This document shows positions 1-9,250 of a DNA stretch of 64,000 nt, piece after piece; within the stretch, counting starts at the first letter, position 1, and each line of letters starts with the position of its first letter. The notes beneath the pieces are model-generated. The model was not told the DNA's origin, did not search any database, and was given only the letters and a program-made list of their open reading frames with translations. Location: positions 5,900 through 69,899 of the forward strand of contig DEJQ01000009.1 of assembly GCA_002353575.1 (NCBI GenBank). Direction: 5' to 3'. The position numbers and the translations under genes were made by a program. Source of the DNA: Prevotellaceae bacterium UBA2744 (GTDB taxonomy: Bacteria; Bacteroidota; Bacteroidia; Bacteroidales; Bacteroidaceae).

Positions 1-1749
1 CAATACATTTGGAGTAATCTGCAAGATAACACCCGGTTCGCTCTCTCCGTAGTAAGCATACTTGAAATTGTACGAACCTATATATGTTGTATCTCTAATT
101 ACATTGAAATCTGTAGGTTCAGGAGTTTCAAAGGTGTTATTACCGTCAACAGTCAGTGGAGTACCAGTTGATGGGAAGTTACCCTTTTCGTCCTTCTCCC
201 AAATGCTTGCACGGAAGCGATAACGCAGTTTGTTCGTATCGAAATCATTCTGATAAGTCCATGAAGGCATTGTAACCATGTAGATATCATACTCACCAGA
301 GAAATTATTCGGGATATAGAAACCTATGTTAGGGTTAGTTGTACTGGATGCTGGAACATAAAAATATGAATATGGTTGTGAAACATAGCTAACTACTTCT
401 GGATTCTCGTAATCATAACCTATCACATTACCTTCTTCATCATAGATCTCAGGGTAGCGGTATGTGTATGTAACCCAGGTTCCGCTTCTCATTTCAGTGT
501 CGCTGACGTTCTTTGTTACATTAACATTAGAGCCCTTGATTTTGGTTTCCTTGTCAATAAAATAGAAACGCATATAAGCAGTAGTCATCTTAATGTTCTT
601 GAAGAACTGATCATAGATACTGATTGGATATTCATCAAAGAAACAAGCAATACCATTAGAACAAGAAACTGAGTCCTGAATGTTAACCTTCTGCAGGATA
701 TCATTTACCTCTTTGTCTTCTGGCAGTTCACGCGGAGCTGTTCTGTAATAGACATGCTCAGGCCAGCTAAAAGAACTATATTGTGTTGACTTCAGTGAGT
801 CCTTCCAATGTTCGTTCTGACTGCGATTATAGAAAAGGTCAGTCATTGAGAAACGGTGTGCATAGCTGTTTCTCAGTGAATCAACACGGCTATATTCCAA
901 ACCATCATCCATTGAAGGGTTAAACTGCAGATAAGACTGAATCTCGTTATATCTGTCCTGGTACGCTTCAATACTTGGAATCAAGGCAATATAGTTCGAG
1001 TCTTCCTCATATATGAGAGCGTCCATATCACGAAGAATAGTATTGTTACGCAACGTTACAGAATCGACCCATACTTTATTACCAAATTCGTCATATCCAC
1101 GATAAACAGACTGAGCTTCTATCAGAGAGTCCTCGTCGGCGGTTTTCAGATAAGAATACAAAGAACATTCTTTTTTAGTTGCATTATCTGATTCATTATA
1201 CTGATTTTCTATCAACTCGAAAAGATTGAAATTAAATGGAAGCATTCCACCAATCATGTGCAGAATACCATTATTACATTTAATATTGCTCTTTGTGTCA
1301 GAAATAGTCACATTACCAATTTTATGCTCGTCCTTAGCAGTCATGGTATAAACCTTGCTATTCAACAAATTAATCTGCTGAGCCTCAAGATTCATCGGTA
1401 TTGAATAGAGAGCTATATGGTTCTTTACGAACTGTTTCACAACTGCATCCTTGTTCGTACCTGCCAATTCCATCAAACTGTCCTTATTGAAAGAACCGTT
1501 TTCCGGAGCCCAGACGGTATAAGAACTGGATGAATTCAGATAAGTGTCAAAGCCTGTTGCTCTGACAATCTGCGCAAAATCAGATGCTTCTTTGTCCAAG
1601 GCCTGCATAGTTGTGCCATTGTATGCGTTCAGAGAGGTAGAAGTAGAATCATAATGTTCATTCCACGTATCTGTACAAGCATACATTGTCATCAGCCCTA
1701 CAGCAGCTACGACACCTGTGCGCAATGTGTTTTTTATGTTATTATTCAT
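1..1749 (-). CDS. FAS1 (fasciclin) domain lipoprotein, 3'-truncated by window edge
   Basis: Open reading frame read leftward from ATG at 1749 with no stop before base 1, so at least 583 codons are present and the C-terminus is missing. The N-terminus (MNNNIKNTLRTGVVAAVGLM, then a Cys within MYACTD) is a lipoprotein signal with Cys near residue 25, placing the protein in the outer membrane. A fasciclin-like module follows, with the typical YTVWAPENGSFN segment near residue 80 and NGILHMIGGML near 160. The rest is beta-rich and not recognised. The start lies 28 nt after the stop of the preceding FAS1 gene, so it is the fifth gene of the operon. FAS1 domains generally mediate adhesion or glycan/protein binding; the ligand here is unknown. 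It may act as an accessory surface protein for the SusC/SusD pair upstream. Confidence 0.85.
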   Translation of the reverse strand, partial: MNNNIKNTLRTGVVAAVGLMTMYACTDTWNEHYDSTSTSLNAYNGTTMQALDKEASDFAQIVRATGFDTYLNSSSSYTVWAPENGSFNKDSLMELAGTNKDAVVKQFVKNHIALYSIPMNLEAQQINLLNSKVYTMTAKDEHKIGNVTISDTKSNIKCNNGILHMIGGMLPFNFNLFELIENQYNESDNATKKECSLYSYLKTADEDSLIEAQSVYRGYDEFGNKVWVDSVTLRNNTILRDMDALIYEEDSNYIALIPSIEAYQDRYNEIQSYLQFNPSMDDGLEYSRVDSLRNSYAHRFSMTDLFYNRSQNEHWKDSLKSTQYSSFSWPEHVYYRTAPRELPEDKEVNDILQKVNIQDSVSCSNGIACFFDEYPISIYDQFFKNIKMTTAYMRFYFIDKETKIKGSNVNVTKNVSDTEMRSGTWVTYTYRYPEIYDEEGNVIGYDYENPEVVSYVSQPYSYFYVPASSTTNPNIGFYIPNNFSGEYDIYMVTMPSWTYQNDFDTNKLRYRFRASIWEKDEKGNFPSTGTPLTVDGNNTFETPEPTDFNVIRDTTYIGSYNFKYAYYGESEPGVILQITPNVL

Positions 1750-1777
1750 AATATTGATATTTTTTCGCTAAACGTTA

Positions 1778-3853
1778 TTACCATCTGTCTTCTGCATAGT
1801 ACTCATTATTATATACAGAACTTGGACAGATTTCCAAAAAGTCGAAGTTCATTGCATTAGTCAAAGATGACAGTTTCTGCTGGAAACGAACATAGTGGTC
1901 AGTCTTACCGTCACTTACGAACGTACCGAGCACCTTACGAATCGTACGGTTCAAATCGCGGAAACATGAACCTTGAGTACCACCCGATTCAGAAGAAGCT
2001 GAGTAGTATGACTTTGGTCCCTTCATCCATCCAAGGTTGTGGATAGACTTATCGAATGCTGAAATAGCATCCTCATCACCCAAAGACGAATCCTGCTTCC
2101 AACCGAACAGAGTCTCGCCGCCAGGACGCATATCGAACGGAATTCCCTGAGGTACGTCATCGATATAAACCTGAATGATACCACGATTATCGAACTCTAC
2201 GCAAGTAAAAAGACGAAGCTCGTACGTACCGGCAGGTACTGGTGGAATCTTAACGGTAAAGTCGAATACTCCAAGAATTGTCACCTCGTCACCCTGATAT
2301 GACCAGAACGAAAGAACACGTGGACGAACGTGGAGATGAGTATTGTTGTCGTACTTGAAGTTTTCTACGAAACCGGCCTTGAAACCGAGACAAGTATTCT
2401 TATTATTGTGGTTTGACGTATTATCCCAAAGTCCATACTTGCCATTCTCGTATGAAGACTTAGTATAGTGTCCGCGGGCACCACTTGTCATAAAGTCAGG
2501 TGACAGCGAAGAGGCATCAAGACGCATACGTTCATTAAGTACAACCTGCTGAGTATTCTGGTCGTAGGCAATGATATCGTCAATATAGTGGTAAATACCA
2601 TTGAGACATGTATTGACGACACCCATATCACCAGTTGGAGTAACCTTGGCACCGCGAACAAACACGCCACGCTCGTCAGCACGAGACTGCACACCGCGAC
2701 GGTTTATATACAAGCCTGCCTGAGAACCATTAGGGTAAGAGCACTTCAGGATAGAATAAGGCATCATCGTTTCATACCAGTCAGCGATATCCCATTTTCT
2801 GCGGTTCCAGTTGACAGCAAGAGTAGAACTTGGTCCATCGACAGCTGTCAGATCATAATATGCTGCATAACGATTGAGGATATGATAAGAAATGAAACGG
2901 TTAAGTGCGTTTCTGCGATCCTTCTCATCAGTTACATCTGCATCATCAGGATAAACCGGGTCATACAGTTCATGAGCCTTCTGACGCAGGTCGTCAAGAG
3001 TTGCTATGCCATACTTCTCTTTCAGAATATTATCCGGACACACAAACATTGTAAATTTATAATAACGTTTCTCTGGATATGCCACATTATCATATTCAGT
3101 TGCAGTAGGCATTACAAGAGCATCGTTAGTCCAATCGACAGAGTCACTACCGACAGAATAGTTCTTATCGATATAACTGGTCAGCAATTCATCTACTCCT
3201 GTAGCCTTCAAAGCAGAATTGTAGAGTGAACAGTTAGGATCGTTCGCCAAGAAGTCAGAGAGGAACTCCGTACTTGTAAGAATAATCTTATCAACAGTAT
3301 GAACCACACCGTTAGATACAGAGTCGTCAGCATGAATGATTTTGCTGTTTGTATTGATATACATAGCAAGTGCAGACGAACCAGAATCAGACTCGTCCTC
3401 AGCAACACTGGAAATAGTAAGATACTGATCAAGCATATTAGCTTCCGGATAAGTTCCGTCATTCACGTCAGTTGTGAAGTATGCATTCTCAATAATTGAG
3501 TTCAGTGCGATTGTATCGCAATCTTCTTTAGGAAGATCAGCAACAGAAGCCACTCCCTTGCTTGCAAGATACTTGTCAACGGCATCGTTGGTTGGAGCGA
3601 ACACAGTATATGCGCCATAAGACCCCAGCAACTCTATCAAACGCAGAGTACCCTTCTCTCCTGTAGCACGCTGCAAGATCTCTACATACTGACTATATTT
3701 GCTATCAGACTGCAAATAGTCAGCTGCATACTTGGAAGTACTTGTATAGTAGTTATCGACTCCGGGGTCATCGGAACAACTTACAAGTCCGAACTGAACA
3801 GCCGCAATGGAAAAGACGGCAACAGTAAGCAGTTTAAAATTTAATATTTTCAT
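1778..3853 (-). CDS. FAS1 (fasciclin) domain lipoprotein
   Basis: 691 aa. The signal peptide ends in a lipobox (QFGLVSC, Cys about 26). A fasciclin module covers roughly residues 40-195, with YTVFAPTNDAVDKYL and the closing SNGVVHTVDKIIL; a second, diverged one follows from about 200 to 445 and ends near LNGIYHYIDDIIAY. The last 220 residues are a beta-rich domain (RPRVLSFWSYQGDEV, GTYELRLFTCVEFD) that resembles a jelly-roll ligand-binding domain, though I cannot name the family. It lies 6 nt after susD-like 3860-5782 and 28 nt before the next FAS1 gene, so it is almost certainly cotranscribed. In Bacteroidetes operons this slot usually holds the SusE/SusF-type surface glycan-binding lipoprotein, which is the inferred role. 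Confidence 0.88.
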   Translation of the reverse strand: MKILNFKLLTVAVFSIAAVQFGLVSCSDDPGVDNYYTSTSKYAADYLQSDSKYSQYVEILQRATGEKGTLRLIELLGSYGAYTVFAPTNDAVDKYLASKGVASVADLPKEDCDTIALNSIIENAYFTTDVNDGTYPEANMLDQYLTISSVAEDESDSGSSALAMYINTNSKIIHADDSVSNGVVHTVDKIILTSTEFLSDFLANDPNCSLYNSALKATGVDELLTSYIDKNYSVGSDSVDWTNDALVMPTATEYDNVAYPEKRYYKFTMFVCPDNILKEKYGIATLDDLRQKAHELYDPVYPDDADVTDEKDRRNALNRFISYHILNRYAAYYDLTAVDGPSSTLAVNWNRRKWDIADWYETMMPYSILKCSYPNGSQAGLYINRRGVQSRADERGVFVRGAKVTPTGDMGVVNTCLNGIYHYIDDIIAYDQNTQQVVLNERMRLDASSLSPDFMTSGARGHYTKSSYENGKYGLWDNTSNHNNKNTCLGFKAGFVENFKYDNNTHLHVRPRVLSFWSYQGDEVTILGVFDFTVKIPPVPAGTYELRLFTCVEFDNRGIIQVYIDDVPQGIPFDMRPGGETLFGWKQDSSLGDEDAISAFDKSIHNLGWMKGPKSYYSASSESGGTQGSCFRDLNRTIRKVLGTFVSDGKTDHYVRFQQKLSSLTNAMNFDFLEICPSSVYNNEYYAEDRW

Positions 3854-3859
3854 AAGGTT

Positions 3860-5782
3860 TTAGTTTTTATTTGTTTCTTCTTCGTCGTTATAGCATGGGT
3901 TCTGTACAAGATTTGGATTCAACTTAATCTGTGACTTGAGAACCGGCATATACATAAAGTCCAGGTTAGACATCTTAATGAGGATTGCCTTTGAAGCCTC
4001 ACCGTACTTAGAAGTAAGGGCTGCACTGAAGTTTGTAGTGTTACCGTTACGGCGAGCCTGACGAACAAGATCATAATAGCGCTTGCCCTCAAAGAGGAAC
4101 TCTCTATGACGTTCTTGCATCAGCAAGTCCATGAAATCCTTGTATTTGGTAAAGTTGGCTATCTGAGGCAATAATGTACTTGCCAAAGAAGAAGCACTTG
4201 GATTTGAGCGCCAATATACAGCAGTAATCAGGTTGAACGCATCAGCATAGAGGTCGCCGGCACTGCCGAGGTCTGCACCATTGTGGTAGCCGGTGAAATT
4301 AGCTGTAGGGATTGCAGGACTGTCGTCAGTTTCGCCTGCCATTGTAGCAGCCAGTGCAATCTCTGCCTCTGCTCTGAAGAGGATGACTTCTGTAAGACGA
4401 TACAATATCCAGTTCTCTGACTGCAGAGTCTTCGAACGAACGTATAAGTTAGTCAAATCAAAAGATGGCTTCTTGTATGAATTCTGCGAGTTTCCTATCT
4501 CACCATAATTTGAGCTAAGACTTGTAGCTCCAGCATAATTATTGCTCAATACATATTTATATATTGACTGTGAGCCTGATCCATCGGTATAATAGAATGA
4601 TGCTATTGAACGATAGTCGGAAGTCACTGAGAACAACTTACTGTTGTCATAAGTTACTGCAGTAGGAGTTGTTGTAATGAGGTTAGCATCAGCAAGCACC
4701 AACCTAGCAGCCGATGTAGCCTTATCGTCAGCATAACCGCCGTACATCTCGCCTACTCCGTAGTTTACATCCTGTCCGTTAACAAAAGTTATTTCATAAA
4801 TTGACTCGAATGAGTTTCCGTTGCAGAAAATGCTGTTAGTCGCCATAGGACCGCTTGACGTTGAAGATGCACCTGAGGTTTCCTTCAGCAATGGCAGACC
4901 AAAGGTCGCATAGACATGATCACGGTCACAAAGGCTCTCCAGTTTTGACTGCTGTCCTGTACGGTCATCATTGTATGAGTTCTCCTTGTACTGAGCAATC
5001 TTTGCATTAAGCACATAGTCGCAGCAAGCGATACAAGAACGATAGTCTGACTGGCGTGCAGATATATCAGCACTTGCATCAGAAGCACGCCACAGATACA
5101 TTTCTGCGAGCAGAGAATACATTGCCAGACGTGTTACACGACCTGTATTGTAATAGCGCTGGTCAGAAGCATACTGGACTGGAGGATATGTCTTGCAGCC
5201 TTCAATATCCAATATAAGAGAATCAAGAATCGTCTTGAACGGAGTCTGTCCCAATCTGTAATCTTGAGTGTCATCGATTGACGGTTCAAAAGTGAATGGC
5301 ACATTCTTGAATGTCTTAATAAGTGTCAGGTAAGAATATGCACGGAGGAACTTTGCCTCTGCCTGCGTAATCTTATACTCTGACTCAGTGTAGTTAGGAT
5401 CCTTCTGAGCCACCTCTGCTGCATAATACAGTACTGTATTACAGCGGTTGATGACTGTATATAAGGGTCCCCAATCACACCATCCGTTTGTACTCTTCAG
5501 GTTACCCTTCATCAAGTTACGGAGTTCCTGATTGGCTGTAGAGTTAGGGGCAGTATTATCAGAACGACATTCGCCCCAAACGATAAGGCGTTGTAAATAT
5601 CCCTTATCCTGCATAGCTGTGTAGCACGAGTTCATCACACTCTGTACATCTTCGCCCTCTTTCCAGTAGTTCTCAAGAACGACCTCGTTGAGCGGCAGAA
5701 GATCCATAGAGCACGAACCGAGTCCGAGACCTGCCATCATCACATATGCAGCTATCTTTATATTATTTTTCATGTGTTTCAT
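3860..5782 (-). CDS. SusD/RagB family outer-membrane lipoprotein
   Basis: 640 aa. Lipobox GLGLGSC puts the lipidated Cys near residue 24; Met1 or Met4 may be the start. After the Cys the sequence has the usual SusD opening (DLLPLNEVVLENYWK), TPR-like helices with FLRAYSYLTLIKTFKNVPF about residues 145-165, and the C-terminal SusD signature MDLLMQERHREFLFEGKRYYDLVRQ about residues 560-585. SusD proteins form the lid over the SusC channel and capture glycans or peptides. It follows the SusC gene by 12 nt and precedes a FAS1 lipoprotein by 6 nt, so it belongs to a SusCD transport unit. Length is within the family range and no key segment is missing. Substrate cannot be read from the sequence. 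Confidence 0.95.
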   Translation of the reverse strand: MKHMKNNIKIAAYVMMAGLGLGSCSMDLLPLNEVVLENYWKEGEDVQSVMNSCYTAMQDKGYLQRLIVWGECRSDNTAPNSTANQELRNLMKGNLKSTNGWCDWGPLYTVINRCNTVLYYAAEVAQKDPNYTESEYKITQAEAKFLRAYSYLTLIKTFKNVPFTFEPSIDDTQDYRLGQTPFKTILDSLILDIEGCKTYPPVQYASDQRYYNTGRVTRLAMYSLLAEMYLWRASDASADISARQSDYRSCIACCDYVLNAKIAQYKENSYNDDRTGQQSKLESLCDRDHVYATFGLPLLKETSGASSTSSGPMATNSIFCNGNSFESIYEITFVNGQDVNYGVGEMYGGYADDKATSAARLVLADANLITTTPTAVTYDNSKLFSVTSDYRSIASFYYTDGSGSQSIYKYVLSNNYAGATSLSSNYGEIGNSQNSYKKPSFDLTNLYVRSKTLQSENWILYRLTEVILFRAEAEIALAATMAGETDDSPAIPTANFTGYHNGADLGSAGDLYADAFNLITAVYWRSNPSASSLASTLLPQIANFTKYKDFMDLLMQERHREFLFEGKRYYDLVRQARRNGNTTNFSAALTSKYGEASKAILIKMSNLDFMYMPVLKSQIKLNPNLVQNPCYNDEEETNKN

Positions 5783-5794
5783 ACTATTAAACTA

Positions 5795-8700
5795 TTAGAA
5801 AGATATTGATGCACCTAAAGTAAACGATTTAGCTCGTGGAGTCTTACCACCATCAGATGCTGGTGCGAAACCTGCCTGTGGGTGTTCTGGGTCTGCACCC
5901 GAGTACTTCGTAATACAGAATATGTTATTTACGATGAGGTTAAATCTCAATGAAGATATACCTACAGACTTGAGCGACTTGGGTGAGAATGTGTAAGCGA
6001 GCTGTGCATAGTTCAGACGCAAGAATGAAGCATCTTCTACGAAGCGGTCAGAACCGAGGTAGTTGTAAGTAGCTACGCCGGTGTTTTCGGTAGCTGCACG
6101 TGGGAGGAGTGCTTCCTCGCCTTCTGTGTGCCAGCGCCAGTTGATAGCCTGCGACTGGTTGTTGTTTGAAGCCATATTCTCAAGATCCATACGAGCGTAG
6201 TTGATACACTTGTTTCCATAACGATAGTTGAACTGAAGGTTCAGAGACCATGCACCATAGTTGAATTTGAGACCGAAACCACCGGTGAGTTTTGGCAACG
6301 TACTACCAAGATAAACAATATCGAGCTCGTCAATAGTACCGTCCTTGTTGACATCTTCGTAGATAGCATCACCGCCTACGAATTCGTAAGGAGTAGTACC
6401 AAGGGCGTTGTAGTCGAAATACATCTTCTTAGGTGTTCCTGACGCATTATAGACAACATCGCCATTAGCAGTACGGACAACCGGAGCGTTCTTACCACCA
6501 TTCTCCAGAATCATATACTTTGACTTATCGATATCTGACATATTCATATCTACATATGATTCAGCACCTGTTTCACGATCGCGAACCTTAGGCAGATTTG
6601 AATAAGCATAGACACCCTTTGAACGGAATCCGTAGATAGAGCCAAGAGGATTGTTCAGCTGAACACGTGACAGATAGCTTCCGTTCTTATAATTATAGTC
6701 AGCATTGTAAGACTCTATAAGTGTTTCGTCCATCTCGAGAATCTTGTTACGAGAGTTTGCGAATGTCACGTTGAAGTCCATCGAGAACTTACCTGCACTT
6801 ATTATCTTATGACCGTTGATGTTGAATTCCCAACCATTGTTACGGATAGAACCTTCGTTCTTGTTCGAGAGGCTGCCATAACCTGAAGATGACGGGATGC
6901 GGAAACCCGGGTTGAGCAATTGAGTAGTCTTTCTTGTATATATAGACACATCACCATCAATCTTACCGTCAAGGAATGCAAAGTCGAAACCGAGGTTGAA
7001 TGTCTCAGTCTTTTCCCACTGCAGAGCAGCAAGACGGATATTGTTTGGAACTACGGAAGAAACTCCGAGGTAGTTTGCACCATTATTATATTTTGAATAA
7101 TAGAGTCCTTCGCCGTTTGGCTGCAAACCTACGATACCCCAACCTGGACGGATTGAGAGCATTGACAACCAGTTTTCAGACCATTTCATCCAAGGCTCAT
7201 CGCTGATGTTCCAACGTGCAGAGAGTCCAGGGAAGTTACCCCAGCGGCTGTCCGGTCCGAATCGTGTAGAACCGTCTCGACGCAGAGTTGCATCAAAGAT
7301 ATAGCGTCCTTTATATGCATAGTGCAACTGGAACAGCATATACTGCGACTTCCACTCTCCAGCTGCAGTACTGAAGCTTGTAGGAATACCACCGGCAAGA
7401 GGTGATGTGATACCATTTACAGTAGGCAGCCACTTCTGACCATTAGTCTGAGCTGAAGAAGAACCGCTTGTATAGTTGAAACGCACCATAGCGAGCAGGC
7501 TGTGATCTTCGTTCTTGAAGTGTGGCTGGAATGTCAGAGAGTGACGGGTAGAAAGTCCGTGACTCTTATAAGAATAAGCACTTGCTGCATTGTAAGTGTC
7601 GGATGAAGACCAGTTTGTTGCAATCAGAGAACCAGGATAGTAAGTGTCCTCACCACGGTTGTAGATGTCGAATACGATCTGACCTTCGTACTTCAGTCGA
7701 GTCTGATCCGCTTCTGTTCCGAGAACGTCATACTGAAGAATGAATTCAGGCGAGAGCTTGAGTTCTGTCCAGTCGCGCTTTGCCTTGTGTGCAACTGCAA
7801 TTGTGTTTGCCAATGCATACTGGTCTTTCAGAAGATCCTTCTGACCTGTATGTTGACCTGAGGCTGCGTTGTAACCGGCCTGAGCAGCAGTCAGGTATGG
7901 GTTCATCGTATAGAATTCTCCCATATCATTGCCGTTTGCATCCTGCTGATAGATGGCAAGGTTAGGCATCTTACGCTGAGCCTGACCGAGAAGGTCGTTG
8001 TAGTAGTTCTTTTCGTTCTTGGTACGAGTGAGGTCGAAGTTTGAACTTACCTTGATACGGTCACTGACGAAGTAATCGAGAGCCACACGGGTAGTGAAAC
8101 GATTCAGCACCTGCTTGATGATAGTACCGGTCTGATGGTCGTAACCGCCCGAAATACGGAAGTTAGCTTTCTCACCACCACCAGTGAGTGCAACATAGTG
8201 CTGATGGTTCGTACCGAACTGTGTAACGGCTTTAACCCAATCAGTATTATTATTGTACATCTCATACTCTGAGAACTCCTTGTTGTAAGCAATTTCCGGA
8301 ATATAGTTTGTTCTGCCGGCTGTTGCGAATTCAGGATTCTGAGTAGTATTGAAGTAAGCTTCTTTCAGATACATTGTGTAGTCGTCACCGCTAAGCAGAT
8401 TGTAACTCTTTGGTATCCAACTTCCGGAGAAGCGGTATGAGTAGTTGACCTTAGTCTTTCCGCGGCTACCACGCTTAGTCTTGATTTCGATTACACCATT
8501 TGCACCCTGGGAACCCCAAATAGCTGTAGCAGCAGCATCCTTGAGGACAGAGATTGACTCGATATCTTCAGGGTTTACATTAAGAAGTTCTGCGAACTTG
8601 TCTTCGTTGGCATTAGTAAAATCGAAGTCGGCATCAGCATCGTTTGTCCATACATTTCCGTTTACAACGATCAGAGGGTTGGCATTACCGTTGATAGTAC

Positions 8701-9241
8701 CTACACCACGCAGACGCATTGTAGTACCTGAACCCAGGTTTCCGGAGTTGGCAACGATATCAAGACCTGAGATACGACCCTGCAACGCTTCATCGACACT
8801 GGTCATAGCCAGACCTTCGAATTCCTTCATATCGATGGATTGCTGTGCTACGGAGATTTCAGTCACTGGAATTGAAAGTCCTGAAGTCTGAGTCTTCTTG
8901 ACAGCCTTGACTACAACTTCCTTCAGCTGAGTCTGACTGGAAAGAACAATCTTTCCGAAAGAACGCTTAGTGATAGGAAGCACTTTTGTTTCACAACCTA
9001 TATAAGATATACGAATCTTATCTTTAGGATTCACGATTTTAAACGAGAAGTTACCGTTAATATCGGTTGTTCCCGCTGCTACGATACGATTGTTATGGTC
9101 TATTTCGACAACGTTCACCATCATCAATGGTTCGAGATCGTCCCAAATCTGACCGCTAACTATATCGCCTGCTTTCACTTGGGCATTCGCACTTATGCAA
9201 ACACCAACAAACAGCATTAGAATTGATAATATTTTTTTCAT
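5795..9241 (-). CDS. SusC/RagA family TonB-dependent outer-membrane transporter
   Basis: 1148 aa. Signal peptide MKKILSILMLFVGVCISANA, then a carboxypeptidase-regulatory-like (CarboxypepD_reg) domain about residues 25-105, a plug domain about 130-255 with the SusC hallmarks GRISGLDIVANSG, RGVGTINGNANPLIVVNG and SVLKDAAATAIWGSQGANGV, and a long beta-barrel ending in an aromatic-rich TLGASISF strand. It imports ligands across the outer membrane with TonB energy, together with the SusD lipoprotein encoded 12 nt downstream. It is 9 nt from the preceding FAS1 gene. No anti-sigma-interacting signalling extension or neighbouring ECF sigma/anti-sigma genes are visible, so how the locus senses its ligand is not evident here. 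Confidence 0.96.
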   Translation of the reverse strand: MKKILSILMLFVGVCISANAQVKAGDIVSGQIWDDLEPLMMVNVVEIDHNNRIVAAGTTDINGNFSFKIVNPKDKIRISYIGCETKVLPITKRSFGKIVLSSQTQLKEVVVKAVKKTQTSGLSIPVTEISVAQQSIDMKEFEGLAMTSVDEALQGRISGLDIVANSGNLGSGTTMRLRGVGTINGNANPLIVVNGNVWTNDADADFDFTNANEDKFAELLNVNPEDIESISVLKDAAATAIWGSQGANGVIEIKTKRGSRGKTKVNYSYRFSGSWIPKSYNLLSGDDYTMYLKEAYFNTTQNPEFATAGRTNYIPEIAYNKEFSEYEMYNNNTDWVKAVTQFGTNHQHYVALTGGGEKANFRISGGYDHQTGTIIKQVLNRFTTRVALDYFVSDRIKVSSNFDLTRTKNEKNYYNDLLGQAQRKMPNLAIYQQDANGNDMGEFYTMNPYLTAAQAGYNAASGQHTGQKDLLKDQYALANTIAVAHKAKRDWTELKLSPEFILQYDVLGTEADQTRLKYEGQIVFDIYNRGEDTYYPGSLIATNWSSSDTYNAASAYSYKSHGLSTRHSLTFQPHFKNEDHSLLAMVRFNYTSGSSSAQTNGQKWLPTVNGITSPLAGGIPTSFSTAAGEWKSQYMLFQLHYAYKGRYIFDATLRRDGSTRFGPDSRWGNFPGLSARWNISDEPWMKWSENWLSMLSIRPGWGIVGLQPNGEGLYYSKYNNGANYLGVSSVVPNNIRLAALQWEKTETFNLGFDFAFLDGKIDGDVSIYTRKTTQLLNPGFRIPSSSGYGSLSNKNEGSIRNNGWEFNINGHKIISAGKFSMDFNVTFANSRNKILEMDETLIESYNADYNYKNGSYLSRVQLNNPLGSIYGFRSKGVYAYSNLPKVRDRETGAESYVDMNMSDIDKSKYMILENGGKNAPVVRTANGDVVYNASGTPKKMYFDYNALGTTPYEFVGGDAIYEDVNKDGTIDELDIVYLGSTLPKLTGGFGLKFNYGAWSLNLQFNYRYGNKCINYARMDLENMASNNNQSQAINWRWHTEGEEALLPRAATENTGVATYNYLGSDRFVEDASFLRLNYAQLAYTFSPKSLKSVGISSLRFNLIVNNIFCITKYSGADPEHPQAGFAPASDGGKTPRAKSFTLGASISF

Positions 9242-9250
9242 GATATTGAT